From NCBI GenBank assembly GCA_017399065.1, contig JAFQEL010000041.1:1-64000 (forward strand): 64,000 nt of DNA, read 5' to 3'. Position 1 is the first letter of the stretch, and each line of letters opens with the position of its first letter. A model generated the notes under the pieces. The model was not told the origin of the DNA, did not search any database, and worked only from the letters and a program-made list of their open reading frames with translations. This document shows, piece after piece, positions 44,201 through 51,851 of this stretch. This DNA is from Clostridia bacterium. GTDB lineage: Bacteria; Bacillota; Clostridia; Oscillospirales; Acutalibacteraceae. Position numbers and translations under genes: made by a program.

Positions 44201-44932
44201 AGATTCAGTGCTGTCGGGTATTGTTATGCTCGAGAGTCTTGAGCAGGAGCGGAAGGATTCTTCGCCTATTACTTTTACGCTTTGCGGAATGGTTACTGCT
44301 TCAAGCTTTTTTGCGTCCATAAAAGCGTAGTTTGCAATATCCGTTACGCTGTCAGGTATGGTGTATGCGGTAATCGTGCTTGCAAGGGGATATTGAACGA
44401 GAGTTTTCATATCTTTTGTGAAAAGCACACCGTATTCGTCAGCCGTATAATATTGGTTGCTGTTAGATACGGAGAACGCCGTTACGGACGTACCCGCGAA
44501 TGCACGCTCGGTTATGTCCTTTAGCGTGTCGGGCAAATCAATGTTTTTGAGAAGTTTGCAATCGTAAAAAAGGAAAGAGCCGAGCTTTTCCAAGCCGCTG
44601 TTAAGATTTATGCTTTCAAGCGCATTGCAATACTCAAAAGCCTCCATTCCTATTTCACGTACGGTTGAGGGTACTGTTACCGAGGTTATATATTTGCAGA
44701 GTCTGAAAGCCTGCTCGTCGATTACGGTTACGGGCAGCCCTTCAATCTGTTCAGGTATTGATATATTACCCGAAAGGGAAGTGTCACAGTCTGTTATTGT
44801 GATCTCATCTCTAATTACGGAATAAGTGAGATACTCTGTAATATCTTGTGCATAAGCATAAAACGGCAGCATTCCCGCAAGCAGGAATGTTGCCGTAATT
44901 ATCGAAACAGCTTTGGTGAAAAACTTATTCAT
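41231..44932 (-). CDS. Giant secreted BspA-type leucine-rich repeat protein
   Basis: 1233 residues. Signal peptide ending near AYAQD. Then more than 20 BspA/LRR_5 repeats of the kind ITIPDSVTDIGSAFYGC..., in which IP or VP strands alternate with ...IGxxAFxxC turns, broken by sections with NGILY...KTLVLYP. A final non-LRR domain (about 1085-1200) ends in an amphipathic basic tail (NFIAKLFRRK). No sortase motif. BspA repeats mediate surface binding in oral and gut bacteria. It starts 1 base after the histidine kinase stop, so it is the third gene of the LytTR two-component operon, which is unusual. Confidence 0.92.
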   Translation of the reverse strand: MNKFFTKAVSIITATFLLAGMLPFYAYAQDITEYLTYSVIRDEITITDCDTSLSGNISIPEQIEGLPVTVIDEQAFRLCKYITSVTVPSTVREIGMEAFEYCNALESINLNSGLEKLGSFLFYDCKLLKNIDLPDTLKDITERAFAGTSVTAFSVSNSNQYYTADEYGVLFTKDMKTLVQYPLASTITAYTIPDSVTDIANYAFMDAKKLEAVTIPQSVKVIGEESFRSCSRLSSITIPDSTESIGRYAFQGSGLKTVHIGAGVNSIGISAFDYCTRLESATVSNNNTVFFADANGIIYDSNNGLITILPQRLKIQDYQIPDGITTLKSITLPSSLEELSIPASVTQIDTYCFEECTKLKRITVDADNTAYSSDSNGILYNEFKTLLILCPPNNPAASVKIPYGVEIIRTESFMNCTALEEITIPRSVTSISVDAFKGCSSLSTVNYTGTQEQWNNISISSGNTALTDLEINCNTADPDEAPLGGTEGFFTFKTADGKATITYVDPSAEGELIIPEKISGCPVIAIADQAFKDVDNYKITSIYIPEYLVTLSDILNAPYEVSSANLAFSSDESGILFNKDKTELIKYPSTNKQTHYTIPTNVKKIARDAFERCTALKTIDISPSITVIDGYVFKNCSFESITIPDTVTKLESCAFNNCRIGEIYIGKGVEKTHSSNNYAPAFYNTNGLKRITVSPENTHFCNDENGILYSKDMKTLVLYPQGCELEHFTVPSEVENISSPFGTIEAGGNITALKTITVTENTKEIESNFKYVKSLEKIEVSQSNPYFSSNEDGMLFDKKKTVLITVPSMCSSEEIIIPDSVTDIGSAFYGCTEIEAVNMPDSVVSWDIEAFSGCKKLKSIKLSDGLVNIPVKAFQSCEKLESIIIPDSILSIDAMAFAYCANLKSIYYTSSEESWNNITIYEAYNQNLLNAEIHFNYGAVTGSCGENAEWSFNEINGTLTISGNGIVEEKASFEEYGWYSFRDSIRYIEAYDGIENIPANAFTGCPLLNEVYLGKNVTSVGDNAFSGCENLRVFTSHADSINIADGALNGCHSTITFAGKAESSELTAYAESIGAKCIEVSFDEEEKILKFNGELTVYSAPRYSFLSKFLAEHLDASYIYFEKLIFDGVEPDIILPDFEGADASAQQLTLTNLYVNLAVVRGDTQKNITFEEMLELLESGDYDAFKYVIDSDDIDTEKTFIQKVEDFFTNLTNNALRAISSVINFIAKLFRRK

Positions 44933-44933
44933 A

Positions 44934-46220
44934 TCAGTTATCTCCTTTGAACATAAGTCCGATCTCGATTGTAAACAAGCCGCTGCTGCAGCTCAGGTTT
45001 ACAAATCCGTCATGTTTTTTGGCTACGGATTTTATGTTTGCTATTCCGAAGCCGTGGTTTGTTTTATCTTTTTTTGATGTTTTTACAGAGTTGTTTACTA
45101 TTTCTACTTTGCCTACAACCGGATTGCTTACGGTTATGAGCACGCCGTTGCTTTTCTCTGCTGAGATTATGCTTATCGGCTTTTCAGCACCCTTCGGGCA
45201 GGCTGTTATTGCATTGTCGAGCACGTTTGAGAGTATCGTGCATATGTCGTTGTTGCTGATTTTGGCATAAGGTATCGTGCCGCTGAATTCAATCGTAATG
45301 TTTTTCTCTGCGGCAAGTGAAGCCTTAGCCGTGATTATTGCATCAGCCAGGTAGTTGCCTGTTGCATACCGTGTTTGTGTAAGTGCAGGCAGGTCGTTCA
45401 TTTTAGCAATAAACTCCTTGGCTTCATCGGTACGGTTTTGTTCAAGCAGCAGATTTAAAGCAAAAATATTGTTGGTGTAGTCATGTCGGAATCGCCTTAT
45501 ATCTGCATTGTGCTTCATTATCTGCTCGTTGTGCTCGAGCTGAGCGTTGAGCATCATTTCCGTTTCCTTGTGCTTGTCCGAAAGCAGATAGTAACGGAAT
45601 ATAATGAAAGCTATGCAGGCAACCACGAGTACGGCTGAGAGTATCATAAGGAAGTTTGAAATGTCTTTTATGTATTCCGTGTTGGTTGCAAGCGTTACGG
45701 TGTAGTAGGTTGAAAGGTCTGCAAGTAAAATTACCACGTAAACAATGGTCGGAATGTTTTCGAAGAAGTTACGGGGCGGTATTACTTTTTGCTTTGCTTT
45801 TGCTATGCAGATTATGAGTATGCATGCCGCATAGAGTGCACAGAACAGCAGGGCAGTAACGGTTTGTGATGTTATGCCGAAGGTAGTTGTTATTATCAGC
45901 ACCGCAAAGTCAGCCGTTGCGTTCATGATTATTCCGAAGAGCAGAAAAGTCAGCTTCTTCTTTGATTTGAAGAGCAGATAAGGGAACAGGATAAAAGCAC
46001 CGAGCGAAACAAAATCCGTTATATCTGCGGCAGATGTACTGTCTTGTATAAGTATGTGAGGCAGTACGCTTGCTGCGGTGAACAGTATGCCGGTTATTAT
46101 TACTGCGGCCTTGCGTACGTTGAGTCTGTAGCCGAATATATCCTTGAGCATCAGAGTAACGGCAACTATTCCGAGTGCGTTCTTGCCAAGCTCGGTTATG
46201 CAGTTTAGGGCTGTTGTCAT
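44934..46220 (-). CDS. Agr/Com-type GHKL sensor histidine kinase
   Basis: 428 residues. Six to seven N-terminal membrane helices (about 1-215), a short coiled linker, then the kinase: RRFRHDYTNN (phospho-acceptor His with the RHDxxN motif of AgrC-type kinases), ILSNVLDNAITAC (N-box) and HGFGIANIKSV (G-box). It lacks a large extracellular domain, as in peptide-pheromone sensors. Overlaps the response regulator by 4 bases, and is followed 1 base later by the LRR gene. No agrB or agrD-like gene is in the window, so its signal is unknown. Confidence 0.92.
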   Translation of the reverse strand: MTTALNCITELGKNALGIVAVTLMLKDIFGYRLNVRKAAVIITGILFTAASVLPHILIQDSTSAADITDFVSLGAFILFPYLLFKSKKKLTFLLFGIIMNATADFAVLIITTTFGITSQTVTALLFCALYAACILIICIAKAKQKVIPPRNFFENIPTIVYVVILLADLSTYYTVTLATNTEYIKDISNFLMILSAVLVVACIAFIIFRYYLLSDKHKETEMMLNAQLEHNEQIMKHNADIRRFRHDYTNNIFALNLLLEQNRTDEAKEFIAKMNDLPALTQTRYATGNYLADAIITAKASLAAEKNITIEFSGTIPYAKISNNDICTILSNVLDNAITACPKGAEKPISIISAEKSNGVLITVSNPVVGKVEIVNNSVKTSKKDKTNHGFGIANIKSVAKKHDGFVNLSCSSGLFTIEIGLMFKGDN

Positions 46221-46993
46221 TTGTCGTTATCCTCTTCGGTTTCGTTGTTGTGAGGCGGCTTGCAGTATTGCGTCGGCTTTGAAATCGGCTTTTTGAGCAT
46301 TATCTCACAAAGCTGCGGATATTTTTTCGAGCTTATAAACAGCTTTACACCGTTGTCAAGCGTTACGTACTTGCTGTTGTATGATTTTACGTGAGCTAAG
46401 TTTACGATAAATGAGCGGTGTATGCGGAAAAAGCGTAAGGGAGCAAGCTCATCTTCAAATGAAGCTATTGTCTTGTGACACTTGAAGGTATCCTGCTTTG
46501 TATGCACAAAGGTGTTTTTCAGCGAAACCTCAAGATAGTAGATTTCGTCTGCTCTGAATACCTGAGCCTCATCGTTCATCTTTATTACAACGGTGCTGTT
46601 GAGTGCGTTTGTGTTTATGCATTCGTCAAGTGCTTCAAACAGCTTTTCACGGTTAATGGGCTTTTTGAGGAATCGGTGAGCCCTTACCTCAAATGCCTCG
46701 TAAACAAATTCATCGTAAGCCGTTATGAAAATTATGTTCTTTTCCGCACCGTGCTTCCGGCGCAGCAGTCTTGCAAACTGCATACCGTCCGTTTCATTTT
46801 CGTTTCCGCTGACGTCATCCATTTTGTAGTCGAGCAAAAATACGTCAAAATCATCGGTCCTCTTGATGATATCTCCGTAACTTTCGAAAGCTTCAAAGGT
46901 GATCTTTACCGTTGATCTGTCTGCGTAATCGCAGAGCATTTCGCAAACAAGATCGCGTGTTATTTTGTCGTCGTCACAAACCGCAATGTGCAT
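46217..46993 (-). CDS. LytTR-family response regulator (AgrA-like)
   Basis: 258 residues. Receiver domain MHIAVCDDDKITRDL with the phospho-acceptor in VFLLDYKMDDVSG and the conserved threonine/lysine region (FITAYDE, FLKKPIN), then a LytTR DNA-binding domain: YYLEVSLKNTFVHT, FRIHRSFIVNLAHV, VTLDNGVKLFISSKKYP. LytTR proteins bind pairs of 9-bp direct repeats 21-22 bp apart. The start at 46993 (MHIAVCDD) is preferred over 47017, which would place the ribosome site inside the frame. It is likely to control the divergent gene at 47189 and two others with the same upstream repeats. Confidence 0.93.
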   Translation of the reverse strand: MHIAVCDDDKITRDLVCEMLCDYADRSTVKITFEAFESYGDIIKRTDDFDVFLLDYKMDDVSGNENETDGMQFARLLRRKHGAEKNIIFITAYDEFVYEAFEVRAHRFLKKPINREKLFEALDECINTNALNSTVVIKMNDEAQVFRADEIYYLEVSLKNTFVHTKQDTFKCHKTIASFEDELAPLRFFRIHRSFIVNLAHVKSYNSKYVTLDNGVKLFISSKKYPQLCEIMLKKPISKPTQYCKPPHNNETEEDNDK

Positions 46994-47026
46994 AGTTATT
47001 ATAATTCCTTTCGACATAATATAATA

Positions 47027-47055
47027 ATTATATTGTATTTTTTACACGTTTTCAA
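47027..47055 (-). promoter_or_regulatory. Promoter of the two-component/LRR operon
   Basis: TTGAAA (47050-47055), a 17-bp spacer and TATAAT (47027-47032), reading left. It is a normal vegetative promoter, 30 bp from the LytTR-type site that points right. Confidence 0.7.
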
Positions 47056-47084
47056 GCATTAAAATCTTTAAAAGCAACTTTTTA

Positions 47085-47144
47085 TACCCCTAAAACCGCT
47101 TTCTGTACCCTTTGGCGGTTTTTGCCGTTTTTTTGTGCTATAAT
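47085..47144 (+). promoter_or_regulatory. LytTR-type direct-repeat site plus extended -10 promoter (copy C)
   Basis: TACCCCTAA (47085-47093) and TACCCTTTG (47106-47114), 21 bp apart. The second ends 24 bp before TATAAT (47139-47144), preceded by TGC. The -35 region is poor, as expected when an activator recruits polymerase. It lies divergent to the LytTR regulator gene. Confidence 0.72.
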
Positions 47145-47188
47145 GTCGGCAAATTTATAATCAAAGCGACAGCTTAGGAGGTAAAAAT

Positions 47189-48913
47189 ATGAGAAGAATC
47201 ACAGCTTTTTTTATTGCGAGCATCTTACTGACAACGTGCTTTACGTTTGCAGTTAATGCCGCAGGCTCAAGTATGGATACCGCGACACCTATCAGCTTCG
47301 GTTCAAGCTATTCGGGTGTAATGGTTGAAGACGGTGCAGACTACTACAAAATAACATTGCCTTCATCAGGTGAGATAACGATTGATTTCAGCACAGAAAT
47401 GTGGCAGTTAGAAGTATGCTTATATGATGCAAGCGGAAATCAGATAGATAAAGTATATCCGAATGCCGGAAGCAATTCTGATACTTTAAAATGGACGGAA
47501 TCGTATAATTTGCTTTCCGGAACATATTATTTTAAATTCAGAGAGTATGGTGGCTATACAGGGAATTACAGTTTTACTGTAACCTTTGTTAGCTCAGGAG
47601 AGAGCTTTTCTGAGAGTCAAGAGAAAACAGATAATTCTTTTGAACGTTCAAATGCGATTAGTTTGGGGACAACTTATAAAGGCCAATTAGGCGAAAATGA
47701 TGAAGTTGATTATTACAAATTCACACTGTCTTTATCGGGCGAAATAATAATTGCTTTCACCACCGAAATGTGGCAGTTGGAAGTATGTCTGTACGATGCA
47801 AGCGGAAACCTGATAGATAAAGTGTACCCCAATGCAGGTAGCGATTCAGATACAATGAGATGGAACAAGTCGTATGATTTGCTTTCCGGAACATATTATT
47901 TCAGATTTCGTAAGTACGGAGGTTATTTAGGAAATTATAGCTTAAATGTAGGCTTTAATAATTCCGGCGAAAGTTTTTCAGAAAGTCAAGAAAAAACGGA
48001 TAATTCTTTTGAACGCTCAAATTCGATTAACTTAAAGACAACTTATAAGGGCCAATTAGCTGAAAATGATGAGGTCGATTATTATAAATTTACATTATCC
48101 TCGGCTGGAAAAATAAATGTGAACTTAAACAGTGAAATGTGGAAGTTGGAAGTATGTCTGTACGATGCAAGCGGAAATCAGATAGATAAAGTGTATCCGA
48201 ATGCCGGAAGTAATTCAGATACATTGCAGTGGACAAAATCATATGATTTAAGTGCAGGAACATATTACTTCAAATTCAAAAAAGATGGCTATCTCGGCAA
48301 CTACAGCTTCAGCGTATCAAACGGTTCAACTCCTCCCTCTGCCGAACACAACACAACACCGCCTGCCGACCGTCCCACACAGGCTCCCGATAACAACGCT
48401 CCCGAGGATGTAACAGCTCCTCCTGCCGAACTTGTAGAGCCGGGCGATGATAGCTACATAATCCCCGACCCGGATGCTGATGTCGATATTACAATCAATA
48501 TCTATCTTGATTTTGAGTATACCGTTATCAATAACTACGTTGTTATTGTCAACTATATCGGCGGCGATACCTATGTCACTATCCCCGAGTATATCGAAAA
48601 CTACACCGTTGTCGGTGTCGGTAAAAGAGCCTTCAAGGATAAGGGCGTTCAGAAAATCAAGGTTCCCTCTACCGTTACTCAGTTCGGTGCCGAAGCCTTT
48701 GACGACAGTGTAGAGCTGGAGTGTGTTTCGGGCTCCGCAGCCGAAACATACGCAATAAACAACGGCTTTAACCATACGTCGGAAAGCGCCGATTCCGATG
48801 GCGGCAAAAATCCCATCGGCACGATTATTCTTGTAGCGGCTGTTGTTGTTATAGTTGCCGTCGCAGGTGCAGTTGCTGTAATCGTAATCGGCAAGAAAAA
48901 ATCTGTTGCTTAA
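47189..48913 (+). CDS. Surface protein with three PPC-like repeats, LRR unit and C-terminal membrane anchor
   Basis: 574 residues. Signal peptide about 1-25. Three near-identical repeats of ~123 residues, each with DYYKITLPSSGEI, MWQLEVCLYDASGNQIDKVY and SGTYYFKFREYGGY, match the bacterial pre-peptidase C-terminal (PPC) beta-sandwich. A Pro/Thr-rich linker (about 390-425) and one BspA-type LRR unit (IPEYIENYTVVGVGKRAFKD) follow. The last 35 residues are a membrane helix and GKKKSVA. No catalytic domain, so it is probably an adhesin or carbohydrate-binding surface protein. TAGGAGG ribosome site; the promoter has the LytTR-type site. Confidence 0.88.
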   Translation: MRRITAFFIASILLTTCFTFAVNAAGSSMDTATPISFGSSYSGVMVEDGADYYKITLPSSGEITIDFSTEMWQLEVCLYDASGNQIDKVYPNAGSNSDTLKWTESYNLLSGTYYFKFREYGGYTGNYSFTVTFVSSGESFSESQEKTDNSFERSNAISLGTTYKGQLGENDEVDYYKFTLSLSGEIIIAFTTEMWQLEVCLYDASGNLIDKVYPNAGSDSDTMRWNKSYDLLSGTYYFRFRKYGGYLGNYSLNVGFNNSGESFSESQEKTDNSFERSNSINLKTTYKGQLAENDEVDYYKFTLSSAGKINVNLNSEMWKLEVCLYDASGNQIDKVYPNAGSNSDTLQWTKSYDLSAGTYYFKFKKDGYLGNYSFSVSNGSTPPSAEHNTTPPADRPTQAPDNNAPEDVTAPPAELVEPGDDSYIIPDPDADVDITINIYLDFEYTVINNYVVIVNYIGGDTYVTIPEYIENYTVVGVGKRAFKDKGVQKIKVPSTVTQFGAEAFDDSVELECVSGSAAETYAINNGFNHTSESADSDGGKNPIGTIILVAAVVVIVAVAGAVAVIVIGKKKSVA

Positions 48914-48931
48914 ATTACGGAGGTAAGCTTC

Positions 48932-50413
48932 ATGAAGAAATTTATAATAATAGCCTTGTGTGCAGTGCTTGCAGTGTCCGGTGTCGCGGCTGCAGTTGTT
49001 CTTTCTGCTAATGGTGATAAAACCTCATCATTGCTTGAAGACGGCTGTTGGATGAGTGATGCGACTTATATGCTCGATGATGTTGAAGATTACGGTGTCG
49101 GCTTTGTTTTCAAGCCCTTTGATAAAGAGTCGGGCATAGCCGTTTCTCTTGACAGAGAGGAGTTTCCTTATGTTGTCCGTGACGGTGTTGTAATGATGTT
49201 CAGATACAACAGCGATGATGAATGCTATGACCATATGTTTAACGGACGGATTGAAAAATTAGAGGGCCAGGATATGGTCGGTTATCATCTGATTCTTACA
49301 CCTACAAAGGCAGGCTGTGATTATATAAACGAATGGCCGCCCGAGGAAACCAACGAGGTCTATCTTCGTCATATCGAGAGAAATTCCGATACGGATTTTA
49401 CTATCAAATGCTACTTTGATTATTGGAGCACAGCTCAAAACGGTAAAACGCGCTATACCAACGGCTTTTCATCGGAAGGCTTTACTGCAAACGGTGCTAA
49501 GTACAAGGATTTCCGTCAGGAATTATACAGTCTTGACAGAAACATTGTAATATATGAGTTTTTCAATCACAGCGTTGAATTTGACGATTCCTACGGCAAT
49601 ATGAAAGGCTTTTATTACGATACCTATGATGAAAAATGGTATTATACACCGGGCGTTCTGTCGCATTATGATGAAAGCGATGCTATGAATATCAGTTTCG
49701 CACACACAGGCGTGTTATCATCAACAGGCTGTGAGGGTGAGTATGAATACGATGCTTCACTTGATGCGCTGGTAAAGAGCGACTCGAGCAATGCCGCTTT
49801 CTACCGTGTTACAAGCTTTTCCGATAACGATATCGTACAGCCGCTCTCTGCCGAACAGCAGATGATGCTTGATGAGGCAATAACAAAAGCAGAGCTTTCG
49901 ACTACCGATTGGCAGGCTGCCTACAAAGGTTACCTTGAGCAAAGACTCGAATACGATAATCCCGATTATGCATCCTTTTCACTTGGTTATATTGATGATG
50001 ACGATATTCCGGAGTTGCTTTACGCTTCCGATAGTTCGCATGCATCTACCGTAAAGGTGTTTACATTGTATAACGGTGTGCTCAGAAGTTTGGGAGAGTT
50101 CGGAAGCTCAGGTACAGTTAGTTATATTGAGCGTAATGGCTTAATATGCAGCAGCGGTATGTGGCAGGGTAATTCCGTTTATGCCGCTTACAGTATATTC
50201 GGCGGCAGGGTGGATTGTATTTGGCAAGGAGAGGATAATCTCGGCTCGGCTTACGATGAGAGCGTTAAAATTTTTTATTCCAACGGTGAAGTTGTTTCCG
50301 AATCAGAATATATGAATATGGTTAATAAATATTTTGATGAGAATAAGCTTATGGTTCATCACGAAAACAGCTATTCTCTTACACGAGATAATATCGCAAA
50401 TACGATACAATAA
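48932..50413 (+). CDS. Exported protein of unknown function
   Basis: 493 residues. Signal peptide or anchor MKKFIIIALCAVLAVSGVAAAVV, no clear lipobox. The body is rich in Asp, Tyr and Ser. Its C-terminal third (YKGYLEQRLEYDN, LGYIDDDDIPELLYASD, VKVFTLYNGVLRSLGEFG) has the repeated 'YxDxDxDxIPELL' pattern of a widespread clostridial extracytoplasmic domain without assigned function. It lies 18 bases after the PPC protein with ACGGAGG, so it is probably co-transcribed and under the same LytTR-type promoter. Confidence 0.75.
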   Translation: MKKFIIIALCAVLAVSGVAAAVVLSANGDKTSSLLEDGCWMSDATYMLDDVEDYGVGFVFKPFDKESGIAVSLDREEFPYVVRDGVVMMFRYNSDDECYDHMFNGRIEKLEGQDMVGYHLILTPTKAGCDYINEWPPEETNEVYLRHIERNSDTDFTIKCYFDYWSTAQNGKTRYTNGFSSEGFTANGAKYKDFRQELYSLDRNIVIYEFFNHSVEFDDSYGNMKGFYYDTYDEKWYYTPGVLSHYDESDAMNISFAHTGVLSSTGCEGEYEYDASLDALVKSDSSNAAFYRVTSFSDNDIVQPLSAEQQMMLDEAITKAELSTTDWQAAYKGYLEQRLEYDNPDYASFSLGYIDDDDIPELLYASDSSHASTVKVFTLYNGVLRSLGEFGSSGTVSYIERNGLICSSGMWQGNSVYAAYSIFGGRVDCIWQGEDNLGSAYDESVKIFYSNGEVVSESEYMNMVNKYFDENKLMVHHENSYSLTRDNIANTIQ

Positions 50414-50433
50414 TTGGAAAATGTCACGAAGTA

Positions 50434-50490
50434 ACAAAGGGGATGCTTCGTCAGGTCAGCACGGCGTAGCCGTGACGGAGGATTTTAATC
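50434..50490. repeat. Intergenic palindromic repeat, inverted copy of the class at 7972
   Basis: CACGGCGTAGCCGTG hairpin followed by ACGGAGGATT, whose complement matches the start of the repeat at 7972-7987. The remainder of the 243-base gap (50414-50656) holds AT-rich sequence and the promoter of the next gene. Confidence 0.55.
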
Positions 50491-50588
50491 CCCAAAAACT
50501 CTCTGGAAAACTGCTGCACCCAAGGCTCTCTCTACTAGGGAGTAAACAAAAAATGTTCCTATAAATTACCGCTTTTTGCCGAAAAATG

Positions 50589-50617
50589 TTGAATTGAAAA
50601 ATCGACAGTAATATAAT
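50589..50617 (+). promoter_or_regulatory. Promoter of the zinc-ribbon protein gene
   Basis: TTGAAT (50589-50594), a 17-bp spacer and TATAAT (50612-50617). Confidence 0.6.
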
Positions 50618-50656
50618 AAAACCAACTCATTTCGACAATAACGGAGGTAAAATGTT

Positions 50657-51763
50657 ATGTATTGTCCCGAATGCGGAAGCACTATTGATGATAATTCTGT
50701 TTTTTGCGGTGAATGCGGCACAAAAATCGATGCCGGAGCTCATCAGCCGGCTCCCCCGGTTCCGCCGATGCCTGGACCTTCACCGTCACCTGCTCCCCAC
50801 GCACCCTCAGGTGCACCTAAAAAGAAGTTTCCCGTCTGGCTTATAATTGTTCTCGCCGTTGTCGGCGTTCTCGTTATCGGTATCGTGTCTGTCTTCGCTC
50901 TCAAGTCCTTTGTCGGCAAAAAGCAAGAGCTGCCCGAAGAAACTACAACGGCATACGCTGCAGTAGAAGACGCTATGGATGACTTCTTTGCCGAAGAAAC
51001 AGGTACTCTTCCTACAGAGTCCGATACCACCGCAGAAACCACTACGCAGGAAATTCGTACAAAAAGCTCAACCACACAGAAAATAGTTGCCACAAGACCT
51101 CCCGTACCCAAGACTGAGGTTACAAAGGCTCCCGAAACAGCACCGCCGCCCTCTTATGATGACGGATTTAATGCAGGCTACGACCAAGGCTATAATGATG
51201 GTTATGACAGCGGCTATGACAGCGGTTATGATAGCGGTTATGACAGCGGCTATAATGAAAATGAGGATGAGTATTGGTATGACGATGATTATTATCCTCC
51301 CGTAAACGGCTACACTCTCGATGAGTTAGAAGCTGCTATGGATGATTTCCTCTATACCGGTAGTTGGACTGACCTTAGCGAATACATACTCCCCGGCAGC
51401 ATCGACATTCTTGACCTTATGTATGAAATTGAGGATGAAGAAGGTTACGCTAACTACGCTTATCAAGGCGGAAACGAATATATCAATGAATACTTTTTTA
51501 ACTTTGCTTATATTCCGTCAATTTATTCCACAGATTATTATTATCACTCACTTGATGCAGAGGATGAAGAGTATAGAGATAATACCGACTGGGGTCTCTA
51601 TGAAATGACCGAGCATGCTTTTGATGAGTATTACGGCGGTAATATGGAATATTATGACCTTATTCTTATGGAAACCTTTGCTTACGATAGCGACGACATT
51701 GATTACGGCTTCGTGGTTTTCATAATCGAAACCAATTACGGCTATTTCTTCCTTTGTGAATAA
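50657..51763 (+). CDS. Zinc-ribbon membrane protein with low-complexity GYDSGYDSG repeats
   Basis: 368 residues. N-terminal double-CxxC zinc ribbon (MYCPECGSTIDDNSVFCGECG) in the cytoplasm, a Pro-rich linker, one membrane helix (about 58-80), then a Thr/Glu-rich stalk, a run of GY(D/N)xG repeats (about 170-200), an acidic Tyr-rich segment and a C-terminal domain with no known motif. The ribbon-helix-stalk layout is common for sensing or scaffold proteins of Firmicutes. The repeat DNA has a 12-bp period (about 51198-51256), so copy number could vary. ACGGAGG ribosome site; own promoter and terminator. Confidence 0.8.
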   Translation: MYCPECGSTIDDNSVFCGECGTKIDAGAHQPAPPVPPMPGPSPSPAPHAPSGAPKKKFPVWLIIVLAVVGVLVIGIVSVFALKSFVGKKQELPEETTTAYAAVEDAMDDFFAEETGTLPTESDTTAETTTQEIRTKSSTTQKIVATRPPVPKTEVTKAPETAPPPSYDDGFNAGYDQGYNDGYDSGYDSGYDSGYDSGYNENEDEYWYDDDYYPPVNGYTLDELEAAMDDFLYTGSWTDLSEYILPGSIDILDLMYEIEDEEGYANYAYQGGNEYINEYFFNFAYIPSIYSTDYYYHSLDAEDEEYRDNTDWGLYEMTEHAFDEYYGGNMEYYDLILMETFAYDSDDIDYGFVVFIIETNYGYFFLCE

Positions 51764-51777
51764 ATAGAAAAATCTGC

Positions 51778-51813
51778 AATCAACGGAGGCGTTACGTCTT
51801 CGTTGATTTTTTT
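51778..51813 (+). terminator. Intrinsic terminator
   Basis: AATCAACG/CGTTGATT stem (51778-51785, 51801-51808) followed by a T-run. Confidence 0.8.
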
Positions 51814-51851
51814 GTCCCTTTTTGATATAATATTTTGACGGAGGTGAGAGT

